A stretch of 64,000 bases of DNA from Periplaneta americana (Eukaryota; Arthropoda; Insecta; Blattodea; Blattidae): positions 62,342,287-62,406,286 of the forward strand of contig NC_091121.1 in assembly GCF_040183065.1 (NCBI RefSeq), written 5' to 3'. The position numbers and the translations under genes are program-made. Positions 1-11,130 of this stretch are shown in pieces (the first letter of the stretch is position 1; the number at the start of each line of letters is the position of its first letter). The notes below the pieces were generated by a model. That model was not told the origin of the DNA. It worked only from the letters and a program-made list of their open reading frames with translations, and ran no database searches.

Positions 1-307
1 AGCAGCATATGGTAATGTCTGATTCACATTGGGGCGAGATGTTTTATAAAAAAAATTGCATCTAGCTCTGCCATCGTTCGAAGACGGACCTATGTCCATA
101 TGAACTTTTTCACTCAAAGTGGCCTAAGATATCGTATACTAAATTTTTTACCTTTCCTCGTGAATCACCCTATATATGTCATTCTGAAATATTTTAAAAC
201 AGAAGACCAGATTACCAAGTCTGCAAACTGGTTATAATCCCTATTGTTTGGTCAGAACTCATCAGATCAGTAACCACATGTGTTTGTTTATATTCAATAT
301 GTTACAG

Positions 308-439
308 CCTCCACGTAAGTCATATGAACGACCAACTAGGATACATCACCATTCATACATGGAGGAAGAGAATGAGAGTGAAAATGAAGTTTGTGACAAG
401 AAACGTACTAAGAGGAGTAAGAAACCAAAGAAAAAGGAC
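308..439 (+). CDS. CDCA5: Sororin/CDCA5-like protein, penultimate coding exon (partial gene)
   Basis: The 132-bp exon is bounded by an acceptor (...TTACAG) and a strong donor (GAC|GTAAGT). It is phase 0 on both sides and encodes 44 residues: an acidic stretch (MEEENESENE) followed by a very basic KRSKKPKKKD tail. On its own it is not diagnostic. It splices in frame to the exon at 2074, whose product carries the sororin C-terminal box, so I read the basic tract as the linker before that box. Sororin is a nuclear protein that binds PDS5/cohesin and protects sister-chromatid cohesion from WAPL. Earlier exons, with the KEN box and PDS5-binding motif expected of the family, must lie left of the window. 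The intron to the last exon is about 1.6 kb and holds a SINE-like repeat. Confidence 0.6.
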
Positions 440-769
440 GTAAGTATAAGCAAATTATAAAATTTGTAAGTATTTATTCTTCTTTATGTTCATATTATAT
501 TATGTAATTTCATGTAACTGTAATTTTACTTTTAGTTCCTATTTTATTTTATTTATATATTCTTCTTATATTAATAATATATCTGAACTGCTACCAGACA
601 CAAGCGCTGCTCATTCGGTCCTCAGATTTTATTAATATTATTGTATTCTCTTTTTTATATTGATGTATTATTTTATTTCTATTTCTATTGTTGAAATTAT
701 ATTCTGTAGTCTGATGTATTATTTTGTATTACATGTTCTGTATTTTATTATAAATGATGAGTAAGCTGT

Positions 770-1215
770 CTTGACTCAGCAGAGCACTGGCTTATGACAA
801 CTGTGAACCCTGGTTCAAATCTCGGCAGTGACAGAACCTTATTTGTGGTGGACAAAGCTAAGGAACCTGAGAGTTTTCTCAGTGTTCCCTCTATAATTTT
901 TTCAATTTTCATTTTAACAGTATCCACCAAAATGGTGCAGCTTGATGTGGTATTGTGATTGGTATTCAAATGAGTCTGAGGAAGTATAGTATGATATTTG
1001 GAGCGGAGGGGTGATAGGATGCTATAGTGAGATTTCACTGGACTTCGGGTTTATGTGGCTGAATTTGACAGGTGGCATCACATAGATCAGTCACGATATC
1101 TACAAGAAATTGACCATTTGGAATCCAACAACCATTCTTACATAAAAAAGGAATTGTAAAGCGCAATAAGCCTTGGGCTTTGGTGCTAACCTTCGGGATT
1201 CTCCTCCATGTAAAG
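770..1215 (+). repeat. SINE-like tRNA-derived repeat in the sororin intron
   Basis: A tRNA-like head is visible: a Pol III box A-like CTCAGCAGAGCACTGGC, then a box B-like GGTTCAAATC about 40 bp on. The body ends in 'ccttgggctttggtgctaacc...' and an A-rich tract at 1205-1217. I call it a SINE from the promoter geometry and A tail. No second copy is in the window, so the boundaries are approximate. Confidence 0.45.
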
Positions 1216-2073
1216 AAAAAAAAATACTGAGTAAGCGTGCTGCTACTTCTCTTACTTCACTATGTGATTTAGGCCTATAAAGACTGTGAATTTAAGCTCC
1301 TCTCCCTTCCCCCTGTATATTGAGTGTTTAGAAAACAGATCTGAAGAATTGAGAAATTGTAGGGACTAGCAACCATATGGCATCACGATTATAATGGCTA
1401 CACCATCCTTTAAAACTGTTAATTTTTTAATGAAGTTACCCGTGAATATTGCCTTTCTTGTTCCCACATTTCTCTTTGCCTTTGTTGGAGAATCAAACAC
1501 AAATATTGGGAAGCATAACAAAGAAACATATCTAACATCATCAACTAGACAGCTTGGCTTCATCCACGTGAATATGATACAGTCTCGGATATGTCAGCAA
1601 TGCAGAATTATTTGGTTCCAAAACAATCAAAAAGCAACTTATACTTTTGGAAAGAATGAGAAGTGTAAGTATGAGAACCTTGAATATGTCAGCTACATGT
1701 ACTGTTTGGTTCCAATGCAAACGAAATTCAACTTCTGCTTTTCGAAAGAAAGATAATTTTAAGTAAGGCTAGTGATAGACATGTATTTTGAAGTATAAAA
1801 TTCTATTAAAGTGTGGAATATGGGAAATTATATATAATTAGAATGTCTGGCAAGTCTACTAACTGTATAGGTATAAATTACTATTTGGAATTGGTTTGAT
1901 AAAAAGGCTTTGTTGGAATTAATTTTACCTGTTGTGGCATGGTTTTAATAGATTTTGGATTCACGATTCACTGTAATACTAGATTATTGTGGTTTGTATT
2001 GATTCATTACAAATGTAGTATTGCCATAAACTATGAGAGTTATTGTAGCATATGTGTAATTTTATTTTTGCAG

Positions 2074-2151
2074 AAGTCTGTGGAGAACTGGGCAGCCAAT
2101 GTGAGTGCACATTTTGATGACATTGAAAGCTTCGATCTTTGTGTAGAGTAA
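2074..2151 (+). CDS. CDCA5: Sororin/CDCA5-like protein, last coding exon with FDLxVE box
   Basis: After a T-rich tract and TTTTTGCAG acceptor, 25 codons and a TAA stop encode a short helix-like tail: ENWAANVSAHF, then ESFDLCVE at the very C terminus. Vertebrate sororin ends in the same arrangement (WAA...F..AE.FDLLVE), a conserved C-terminal domain needed for cohesin association; Drosophila Dalmatian is the fly counterpart. The match at fixed spacing to the stop codon, plus the basic exon upstream, is the basis for the call. The 27-bp alternative exon ending at AAT|GTGAGT was considered and rejected, because reading through gives the conserved tail. Everything 5' of position 308 is outside the window. 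Confidence 0.68.
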   Translation, partial: KSVENWAANVSAHFDDIESFDLCVE

Positions 2152-2647
2152 TAAGATATGATATTATATAATTCGATTTTGTTACCGCAGCATTTCTCAA
2201 AGTAGGGGTTCTGCAAGCAAATCATAGGGTTTCCACGAATCCAAAAATATTTTTAATTTGTATTTTATACTCAGAGGATACTATAAAATGTGTACACAAA
2301 AAGCACGGAAGTATGAATTAGTAATAACATTAAACATCATCAATAATAATAATAATAGTAAAACAAAGAAAATTGATTGCAAGGGTTCTGCGGTTGCACT
2401 GTTTACATTAAGAAATTCTGTAGTGAAAAAGGTATGAGAAACACTGCTGTAATTACGTTGGATCTAGAATAGTTCATAAATGTGGATTACTGAATTTTAT
2501 CGTCAGGTAAAATTTTGTATGCCACAATGTAAGAGAGTTTGAATATTGAAATATTGAGGTATTTATAGAGAAAATTCGAAATGAAAATTGTAGAGTTAGT
2601 TTGATTTTTATATTATTTTAAGTTGTGTGAAAGTTGATTTTTTAAAG

Positions 2648-2812
2648 CAGGGCTGGGCACCAGGAGCAAATCCAAACTCTAAACTGGGACGCTTAATATT
2701 CATCTGTCACGGAATCAATCCTGCGCTGTGTTCAGTGGTGAAGAAAGGGGTTAAAGAGAAGTCATATGGCTCCCCATGAGAGAGTAGAATTCGCTCTTGG
2801 TGCCCAGCCCTG
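2648..2812. mobile_element. hAT-type MITE, 165 bp
   Basis: The element begins CAGGGCTGGGCACCAGGAGC and ends GCTCTTGGTGCCCAGCCCTG, giving terminal inverted repeats of about 20 bp with two mismatches. The flanks are TTTTAAAG and ATTTAAAG, 7 of 8 identical, as expected of the 8-bp target duplication of hAT elements. It has no coding capacity. It lies about 500 bp beyond the sororin stop codon. Confidence 0.8.
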
Positions 2813-3264
2813 ATTTAAAGCAAGCACAAAAATGTACTATAGTATACAATTACATACTATTATGAGTTTATGACTAATAAGATAGACATCTTGCAAATTT
2901 ATACTGCTGTTGCAGTATACACTTTGTCCCAAAATGTTTGCTCTGATTTCACAATACTTCATCTCTGTAACTATTAAAGCTGCAGCACTGCAATACCGTA
3001 TTTACTCGCGTAATTTCTCCCCAAAGATTTTGAGGACATATTTTTTAGAATTTAATTTTTGTCACGTAATTTCTCCCTTTTGTATTAAGAAAATGGACAC
3101 ACTTTTTCCCCTCGAACTTCTGTTGTGAAAATTCAAAGTATCATAAAAATATGCATGGAAAACCCAAAGTCACACTATTAGACTCTACAGTGAAAAACGG
3201 CTGTGATATCTCTGATGGCACAAATGATGATCTGAATTTGTTCTCTTATTAAGATAGTAGACTG

Positions 3265-3358
3265 TAAAATAGACCTTTACCTAATTAATAATTTAATTTT
3301 CATACGAATATTAAAATAGACCTTTACCTAATTAATAATTTAATTTTCATACGAATAT
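3265..3358. repeat. Perfect 47-bp tandem duplication
   Basis: Two identical, directly adjacent 47-bp copies (3265-3311 and 3312-3358) begin TAAAATAGACCTTTACC. Complete identity in non-coding AT-rich DNA points to a recent duplication or an assembly error. Confidence 0.9.
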
Positions 3359-3470
3359 TTTATGCATGAAGTTTAACACCATGGTCCAAGCTACTGACAT
3401 TGAAACTGACACATACCAGTACAAAGAAAAGCCTCAAAATTCTCCAAAATGACTCAAATTGTGTGTGTAT

Positions 3471-3700
3471 TTTTTCTGGATGGTGACGGGATTTTCACAT
3501 GACCAAACTTCCAGAACGGCCCTGAGGTTCATTCAGATGCCTATCAAATTGAGTACTGGGTCTTTCCCAGGAGTAAAAAGGCAGTTGGAGTGTAGTGCCA
3601 ACAGCACCAAGTCATTGTAGTGCTAAGGTCAAAGAACGCATGGTGCTCTACTTTTGTGCCCCCATGTGCCTCATGGGATGTATGAGAATATCTTTATCTT
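3471..3700 (+). mobile_element. SINE of family C, 5'-truncated
   Basis: The sequence follows the body of the SINE at 44507-44763 without its tRNA head. Shared blocks include 'cagaacgg.cc.gaggttca', 'aaattgagtac.gggtctttccc' and 'ctagtgc..aggtca'. It is diverged and lacks the Pol III boxes, so it is an old 5'-truncated copy. Confidence 0.65.
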
Positions 3701-3795
3701 CAGTATTAAATGTTAATTTGTTTAGTACATGAATTACGTTATTTATGACCAGTTTATTGCCTATATTGTCGTATTCATCGCTAAATTTTCTCTCT

Positions 3796-4350
3796 CTATA
3801 TTTTACACCTCCGAATTTTTAGAAAAGAAAGGGAAAATACGTCACTAAATATGGTAAGTGCCAATAGACTGATAATCTCTCCAAATTTTGTTTCATATCT
3901 TATAAGTTCTCGATATGTAAACCTCTGGTTATGCAGCATACATGTAGGCAATATTTTAATTCCTCCCACACTCTGCTCAGCATGTTGCCATCTATCGCCT
4001 GTACCACAGGTGTGATGCAACACTAGCTCTTGCAGGTTATTGGCCACAGGAGAAATGTAAACATCGTCCTTCAAAACCACCACAGGAAAAAATCACAAGG
4101 TATTAGGTCAGGTGCGTGCAGAGGCCACCTCATCAAGTTTTGGTCTTTGGGAATGCAATAATCAATCCAGTGTTGAGGGAAATGCTCGTTGCAATACTCA
4201 CACACATAATGGTGGTAGTGAGATAGTGCACCATCTTGCTGAAAAATGAACTTTTTTTTCCTCTTTCTGCAGTCACAACAGGACGATAAGCTGCGAAATT
4301 CAGGACACAAAAAGTTATATAAGGTTTCAATAGTGCTAGTTTTCAACAGT
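3796..4350 (-). pseudogene. mariner/Tc-like transposase fragment (IFQQDGA type)
   Basis: Translating the minus strand gives FQQDGALSHYHHYVCEY, then NEHFPQHWID, DQNLMRWPLHAPDLIPCDFF, and after a small frame change KDDVYISPVANNLQEL. These are the second catalytic aspartate region (QQDGA) and the SPDL.PCDFFLWG block of a cockroach-type mariner-like DDE transposase. The frame is broken near 4080 and the N-terminal HTH and first Asp region are missing. It is a dead relic. Confidence 0.75.
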
Positions 4351-4596
4351 AGCTAGTGCATGTGTGTGTAGTAGCTGTGATTTTAAAGTAGGAGATATTA
4401 GCTGTCTATTGAGAGTAAACTGCATTCCTACAACTCACATGCTTCACGAAGCACCCATTTTAAAATCAGAGCAATCATTTCGGATCAGATTATACAAAGT
4501 AACTCATTCTGCGACTTTTTTTTATTATTGAAACTTCTATATCTCTTGTTGGAAAATGTTTTATGTACAGAACAATTTTGTCTTTTATTACGAGAT

Positions 4597-4650
4597 GTTA
4601 TTGGTATCTGTACAATAACAGGAGTTATTGGTATCTGTACAATAACAGGA
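4597..4650. repeat. Perfect 27-bp tandem duplication
   Basis: GTTATTGGTATCTGTACAAT plus seven further bases occurs twice head to tail (4597-4623 and 4624-4650) without mismatch. Confidence 0.9.
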
Positions 4651-4894
4651 AAGAAAAAATGAGAGTTACCGATGTGCATCAGTATTGAGCACTAAAATGA
4701 TTACTATTTTTCTTTTAGTAGTCATGCCACGTTCTTAGTGAATTAATAAAAGTATACATTTCCTTTAAAAAAATGTATATGTAAAATCATCAACCAAGGC
4801 ATAATTTTATTGTTAAAGTAATCACTTTTACATGTAAATCTGTTATCCACTTTTTCTTATATAATTTATAACAAATAGTTTGTGACATTTAAAA

Positions 4895-5161
4895 CTAGTA
4901 CAAATACAAGGCTCTGATTATAAAATTTATTATGGAAAACATACAAATTTTTCTAAAGTCCTTTACTTTAAAGTCCTTTCTAAAGTCCTGGTCCATGGTA
5001 AGTTGATGTACTAATATATCTTGAGGTAGACCAAACTTATAACCTGAGAGAAGGAAGTTAGGATGAAATGTAGGATGCTTTAGTACCTCATATCTAAATT
5101 TCTGAAGCATTTCAACAGTGGGCATAGCAGTATATGGACGCACATTGTCTTGCAACAACAA
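4895..5161 (-). pseudogene. mariner transposase C-terminal fragment
   Basis: The minus strand encodes MLLQDNVRPYTA, then EMLQKFRYEVLKHPTFHP. This is the LQDNARPH motif and its downstream helix, followed by the degraded SPDLAPSDYHLF region and FTMDQDF. It is a different mariner subfamily from the fragment at 3796-4350. There is no 5' part and no inverted repeats are visible. Confidence 0.7.
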
Positions 5162-5169
5162 ATATCATA

Positions 5170-6280
5170 ATTGCCGTTTACTTCAGTTTGCAGACTTCAG
5201 CTTGTCACATAGCATCTCACAACTTGCATGTTTACTGTGAGCATCTGTTTCTCTACAGTAGATTGAGGAAACCTTCCTTCCCTCTCCTCCATTCTGGTGA
5301 TTTTGCGTGTTTCCAATAAGTACTCTGCTGTGTGGTTCAAAGTGGTGCATCTGTGTTTCACCTCCAGTGTTGCCTCATAGAAAAAGAAAGAATCATTGCC
5401 TTAAATACTTACTGTAGCAGTCCAATAAGTACGGTATAGGCAGGTATCAAGACAGTTGCACTTGTGTTCTTCGTTGAACTGTTCCAGAACACATCTTGCA
5501 TGATTACAAAGTCAGTTGTGGATGATTTCATATGCAGAACCATGCATATGATTTATCACATTATTTATCATTTTCTAATAGCTACATGATAATGAAAACA
5601 CGAACTTGTTCAGTGCTGCCGTAAGTAGTGGACATAGAGGTGAGTTTAATTTCTTATTCCATTTAAAGAATGCAAAGGAAAGACCAATACAGCTCAAAAA
5701 CTGAAATCTCCAGAAGAAAGAAAATAAACTTAGAAACACTAGAACTCAGATATGTAACTTTTTCAGTGAAGATATTTTTCAAACATTTGTTTAGTGTTTG
5801 GTGTTTTCTCTTGAAATTACAATAACATTAGGTTTTAATTGTTGTCCATTTGCAAAATCTGTTATGTCCATATAAACAAAAGTTTGGGAAATGAAGAAAA
5901 ACATATTCCAAGTACTACACTTCAGACTATAATGTGATTCCTGTTCTAAAACGTTCCTAAATCCTTTTTGAAAGCAGTTTTGAGGTCATATAAATCTAGC
6001 TCAAAAATATATACATATTTTGCAGCTGCAAGATGGACATAACACAGTTTCCATCGTTTAAAAAATGAGATTAAAAAAGTGAAATTATTCAGGCAGGTTG
6101 CTATGAAGTTGTAACAGGGTATTAAAATAATAAATAAGTTACTATATTTAATTATAAGAATACTTCTTTTTTCTTTATTATCGTTACATATTTAACAGAA
6201 GTATGGTGCTTGTTGAAAAAACACACGGTGAAAAATAATTACATTGAAACACAATGAAATGTGAGATAATTACATTATAT
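5170..6280. other. No gene; contains TGGACATAAC-type motifs
   Basis: No coding signal was seen. Two copies of a motif shared with 10031-10225 lie here: GTTATGTCCAT at about 5861 (inverted) and ATGGACATAACACAG at about 6034. They may mark the left subterminal region of the DDE element whose reading frame lies at 7075-11791. Confidence 0.4.
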
Positions 6281-6282
6281 TT

Positions 6283-6900
6283 AAAACTATTTGCTGACAA
6301 ATTTTACTTAGAAATATCCACTGACAAGACTAAAGTAGTGGCTTTCTGTGGCAAAGAACTGTACCAAGTAAGATTTGTATAGACCTAAATGTTAAAATTT
6401 TAGAAAGAATTAATGAATTTTTTTATCTTGGCTTTAAACTATCATTTTTAGGAGATTTAGATATTCCTGCAAACATTTTTAAATTTATGGGCATCGTTAA
6501 TAGTGTAATGAAACCTTCCCTAGTCCAAAAACATACCCACTGTCGTCTATACAAAACTCTAGCAAGACTGTTCCTTTGTTTTAACCATGAAACTTTGATT
6601 TTAAGAAAGAATGATGAAAATAGAATTACTGCTAGTGAAATGAAATTCATGCGCTGAACAGCTGGCTATACCAAATGGACTCACAAAAGAAATTAAGACA
6701 TCTTACAAGAATTCAGAATGGAATCAGTACTGCAGTACATACACCGATACCAAGATAACTTGCACCGTCATGCCAAGCATATACTTAGAACAAGGATCCC
6801 TCGAGGTGTCTTGAAATACAGACCAGCAGGAGAAAAATCTCTAGGACGCCCTGTGAAGAGATGGAAGGAAAACTTTGTAGACCGAAACAGTTATTTTTAG
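6283..6900 (+). pseudogene. LINE reverse-transcriptase 3' fragment (family 2)
   Basis: Frame-broken matches to a non-LTR retrotransposon C terminus run along the plus strand: DKTKVVAFCGK, a block reading FMGIVNSVMKPSL, then ASEMKFMR-stop-TAGYTK, KHILRTRIPRGVL, and EKSLGRPVKRWKEN near the end. The same 'EMKFL.RTAGYT...LGRP.KRW' arrangement occurs inverted at 9296-9652. Several stops and frameshifts make it a dead copy. Confidence 0.75.
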
Positions 6901-7375
6901 GACTAATACCTGTTAGGAAGGTGATAATGATATTTTTTTGCTTTAGCATAATAATCAACATAAACAGTTACAAAAACAGTATTACTCTTTATGAGCTAAA
7001 GTCACTGCAACAATAACACTAAGGAATTAGCACCTTGAAACAAAGAATCATGACTGTATCCTGAGGAAAAGAAATTAAATAAAAAAGTCTTCATTTTCAT
7101 CCTCTGGGAGTTCAACAAAGCCAGAGTTATTAGTTTCTTCTATATTTTGTTCACAGATTTATAGAAATTTAGTCTCTTCACATTCCCATTCTACACCAAA
7201 GTGCAGAGCTAACAATCTGTGAACATTGTTCAATTTCGCATCTTTAAGTTTGACTCCTTTTTAAATTTGTGTTGCTTGTATGCTGGTTATATGCTTGCCC
7301 CTTTTACAAATTCCTCTTGGTTGTCCTAAATTTTATTATACACTGAGGTGGATATTTCAGTTTTATTTATTTATT

Positions 7376-7705
7376 GTCCCGCATCTTGGTCTAAGGCATC
7401 ACATTACGGAATGTGCGCTGGTTCGAGTCCTCATGGGGGAAGAAATTTTCTCATGAAATTTCTGCCAGTGTATGGGACCGGTGCCCACCCAGCATCGTGA
7501 TGCACTTGGGGAGCTACAATAGGTAGCGAAATCTGGTTGCGAAAGCCAGCTATAATGGCTTGGGTGATCATCGTGCTAACCACATGATACCTCCATTCTG
7601 GTTGGATGATCGTCCACCTCTGCTTTGGCATGTGGACGTGAGGCCAGCAGCCAGCTGATAGTTCTGGATCCTTTGTGGGCTGTAGCGCCACGGATTATTT
7701 TTATT
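7376..7705 (+). mobile_element. SINE of family D (tRNA-derived)
   Basis: The head contains a box A-like CTTGGTCTAAGGCATC and an exact box B, GGTTCGAGTCC, near 7430. The body runs through 'ctggatcctttgtgggctgtagcgcc' to a T-rich/C13 tract at 7690-7721. It sits inside the DDE element relic. No second copy is in the window. Confidence 0.65.
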
Positions 7706-8149
7706 ATTCCCCCCCCCCCCCACTATTTTAAATGTAATTGGGCTCACCCCGAAGCAGAAGAACACTATCTCTTGAGCGTGACAAAATAATCCGTTCTGAT
7801 GCTAGGAATTTGAAGTGCTATGAAGCTGGTGTTTGAATAATGCCAGATTTCTAGTTTTAGATTGGGCTGTCTAGTCCCAAGTGAACAATTGCAAATTTTC
7901 AAATAAGAGATTCATATTCTTCAGGTTCAATTGTTGCATTTTTTTTTTTTTTCAAAACTCGCTCAACTTTATTAAGCACCCTGTCAGGAGGGATAAAAGA
8001 ATGTCCCACTATGGAAAATGCTAAAATTATTGTCCTTAATGTTTTACGAGCTCCATTAATCAACCACTTTGATAGCATTCCTATTACGTTTTTGTTCTGT
8101 CCAGCACATCCGTTTGCAAACATGGATGCAGGTGATTTCCTCTGTATCT

Positions 8150-8150
<1 letters not shown>

Positions 8151-8201
<51 letters not shown>
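8151..8201. repeat. Uninterrupted 51-nt T homopolymer
   Basis: Fifty-one consecutive T residues interrupt the transposase reading frame of the surrounding DDE relic (A51 on its coding strand). No retroposon body or target duplication adjoins it. Length polymorphism or sequencing error is likely. Confidence 0.9.
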
Positions 8202-8204
<3 letters not shown>

Positions 8205-9295
8205 TGAACATACAACGTGCAAATGCAATCACGTTAGATCCTTTTTTGAAGCTGTTTTCAGTCCAAACCAAACACAATAACAGTTTGAGGATCATGTGAT
8301 GTTACCTGACAGTTTGTGTAGTTGTATAAATATATTTGGCGAGCATAATAAGCTACCTGGTCTTGAATTTTTTGGAAGAACCAAATTTTTTTTGGCAGTC
8401 ATAGCTCAAGATGAGATGCCCTTCTTCATTATACTTAAGTAGAACAAAAATTGCATTAACTCACACTTCATGTACTTTAAGCAGTAATTGAAATTCATCT
8501 TTTGTTGCAGAGTTTGCACAGTTCTTAATTTCCTTCTTCATTTGTAAACATGTTGAACAACAATCAGTTGCAGGATTTGGAAAGCTTATGTTTTACTCTT
8601 AACAAATATACTTTGAAAGTATTCATAATTGATATGAAGCTCTGCTTCATGAGCTTTCTTGTACTCATCCCACATAGCTGAAATGCTCAAATGGCTTGGA
8701 AGGTATTGCTTGGTTACATTTTTTGGTCTGCAGTAGTGACTCTGAATTGGTTGATATTTCTCAATGTTTTAATTGATTGTCTCTTATGGGCAAATTTGTT
8801 ACTTTGAAAATCGCCACCTCTGGTTTCTTTTGGCAAAACTCCTTGCTTGAGAGACTTGTTACATAAATTTTGAAGACAAGACCTTCCTATTTGAAGTGCC
8901 CCTAGGAACACATTTTTACATATCACAGTGATCATTATCCTCTCTCCACATTTACTCGATAAATAATATTTTACTGATATAGACTTGCTGTAAGGATCCT
9001 TGCGAGATTGCATTTTGGTGATACCACTTTCACATACTTCAGGAGCAATTCATTTTGTACATGTAGATCTGGCTCCTGGTTGATTCGCTGCACATTCTGC
9101 AATGTAACTTCAGAGCACCTAAATTTTTAATTTTGTGGATGCTGACAATTTGGTTGTCATAGGAAACCTTTTGCAGTGTACTGTATCTGTAACAATATAA
9201 ATTGTAATATTGTAAAATTGCATGCATTACAGAAATGATAATAAACAACTAAAGTTATTATAGAGCATAGAATAAATTATTTCTACTAATATCAT

Positions 9296-9652
9296 CATCA
9301 TCCCAACAAGTATTGGGCCTAATGGTCTATTACAGTCTCAAGCCATCTTTTTACAGGTCTTCCTAGTGTTCTCTTCCCTCTTGGACAGTAGGTAGAAATG
9401 TGACAAGGAATGCAAGTTATTTCCATGCGGCAAACATGTTGCTGCCAATTAGTTCTGTAACTATAGCTGCAATCTAAAATAGGAGATATTTCAAGCTCTT
9501 GAAGAACATCTTTGTTCCTCTTGCTGTCTAATCTAGTATAGCCAGCTGTTCTTTCCAGGAATTTCATCTCATTGGCTACTATTCGGGTTTTATCTCTTTC
9601 CCTCAAAGTCCAGGCCTCACAACCATAAGTTAGTATTACTAGTTTCTACTAA
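9296..9652 (-). pseudogene. LINE reverse-transcriptase 3' fragment (family 2)
   Basis: The minus strand reads ILTYGCEAWTLRERDKTRI, then ANEMKFLERTAGYTRLDSKR, a YRTNWQQHVCRM block and GKRTLGRPVKRW. This is the post-RT C-terminal region of a non-LTR retrotransposon. The frame is open for about 95 codons, but the copy is 5'-truncated and ends inside the family tail. It is nested in the DDE element relic. Confidence 0.8.
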
Positions 9653-10030
9653 TATTTGAATACAATGAGCAGTAACTGAATGTCATTAACCTCATTCGTT
9701 TTGCCATGTTTCTTTTCCAGGACTGTACATTTTTTGTCTTTTTTCGAGCTTTGCCAGAAGCAGCAGGTGTTACTTTGTTGTTTGAAGCTGCCACTTTGTG
9801 TTCCTCATTTATGATTACTATTAATTCATGTATTAAATGGCAACTATTAAAACCCCAATCATCTCTACTAAGGTACTTTTTCTATTCGCAATAATCAGTA
9901 TACAGCTGTTCTTCAGTGCTGAAAATATTACAACATTATTTTTAAAATTCTCTTCAAATGATTAAAATACCATAGTATAACAACAAAGAGGAAATACAGT
10001 AGCATGAATTATACACAAAGGAAACATTTA

Positions 10031-10225
10031 ATGGACATAACATTGGTTGCAGCTGTAATAGTGGTAGCAAAGGATTTATGGTTGGACAAAACACATTTTG
10101 CATCTTTGAGGAATTAACACATGCATCTGTATAGGAGGAGGACATAACATTCCTTGCATACTAAGGAACAATATGACTCAAAAAGCAAACAAAAAAAATT
10201 ATTGGTGGACATAACACGTTTTGCA
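10031..10225. repeat. Irregular tandem TGGACATAACA(N)TTTGCA motifs
   Basis: Four variants of GGACATAACA followed by TTGCA or TTTTGCA occur at about 10032, 10084, 10140 and 10207, spaced 50-70 bp apart and all in one orientation. Two more copies lie at 5.86 and 6.03 kb. Such spaced motifs resemble subterminal transposase-binding repeats, and their placement around the DDE relic supports that reading. It is an inference. Confidence 0.45.
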
Positions 10226-10253
10226 AATGGAAACTCAATTTACTTTCCAAGTA

Positions 10254-11130
10254 CAGTAGAACTTCGATTATCCTTCACCCTATTCACCGATTGGTGGATT
10301 ATCCGACTATCTTTCTCTCACTTCTTTTTTTTTTTTTTTTTTGCTACAGAAACATATGAAGTAGATACTGTTATACGCTATATTAGTATACATATTTTTT
10401 TCTAGAGTGTTATTACAAACATTTAAACTTAGGTCTACACAGTTTTGGTCTGCTGTTCGAGTCGCCGTACTCTACAACGTCTATATAAAATGTATTCCGT
10501 GAGTGTCAAAAGAAAATATGTTGTGCTAAGTATTGAACAAAATTTAAATAATTAAGTGGTTTGGGGAAAGAGAAATTGTGAGTCATCTCTCATCACCGAT
10601 GTTACAACTATGAGCAATTTAATAAAAATCAAGTATAAAGTATATAAATCTACAACATGAGACCTTTATTTTTCCTATCTTTCCGCTGACAGCCATTAAA
10701 AGGAGTTTTCTTACTTCTTAAAAACATGTCTTTGACAACCGAACTTAAATTAATGATTTTAACTATAATTATGTGTATATATTCCGCCTATGCTTATCAT
10801 ACATATGAGTGAATTAATTAGTCATATTTCATATGAGAAAATATGACTAATTAATTCACTCATATGTATGATAAGCATAGGCGGAATATATACACATAAT
10901 TATAGTTAAATTGTGACAGCTTATCGGTATATCTTCAACGTGAAATTTTTAAATTAATGAACTTCTGATTCACTACCAAGCGTATTAAACACAAAACTAT
11001 GGAGAAAATAACGAAAGTTCAGTGTTATTCACTTAATTTACGAAAATATTTTATGGTACTGATGATCCGATTTTTCGATTAACCGTTCAGTCAACCCCCT
11101 TCATTACTACGGATAATAGGGGTTCTACTG
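10254..11130 (+). mobile_element. pogo/Tigger-type DNA transposon, internally deleted
   Basis: The inverted ends are CAGTAGAACTTCGATTATCC on the left and the complement of CAGTAGAACCCCTATTATCC on the right. TA dinucleotides flank both sides (10252-10253, 11131-11132). These are the ends typical of pogo/Tigger elements. Inside, from about 10490, the plus strand encodes SVKRKYVVLSIEQNL, matching the start of the pogo CENP-B-like/psq helix-turn-helix; a frameshift or stop follows. The DDE domain is absent. It is inserted in the older DDE element and contains the hairpin at 10758-10910. Confidence 0.85.
10758..10910. repeat. Perfect 72-bp inverted repeat, 9-nt loop
   Basis: Arms 10758-10829 and 10839-10910 are exact reverse complements, starting TTTAACTATAATTATG and ending CATAATTATAGTTAAA. 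No mismatch was found on base-by-base comparison. It lies inside the decayed pogo element. Confidence 0.93.

Noticed and set aside
7899-8280. Poly-Lys / poly-Phe frames around 8.15 kb
   Set aside because: The homopolymer is the T51 tract; the true signal is the broken transposase core on the minus strand.
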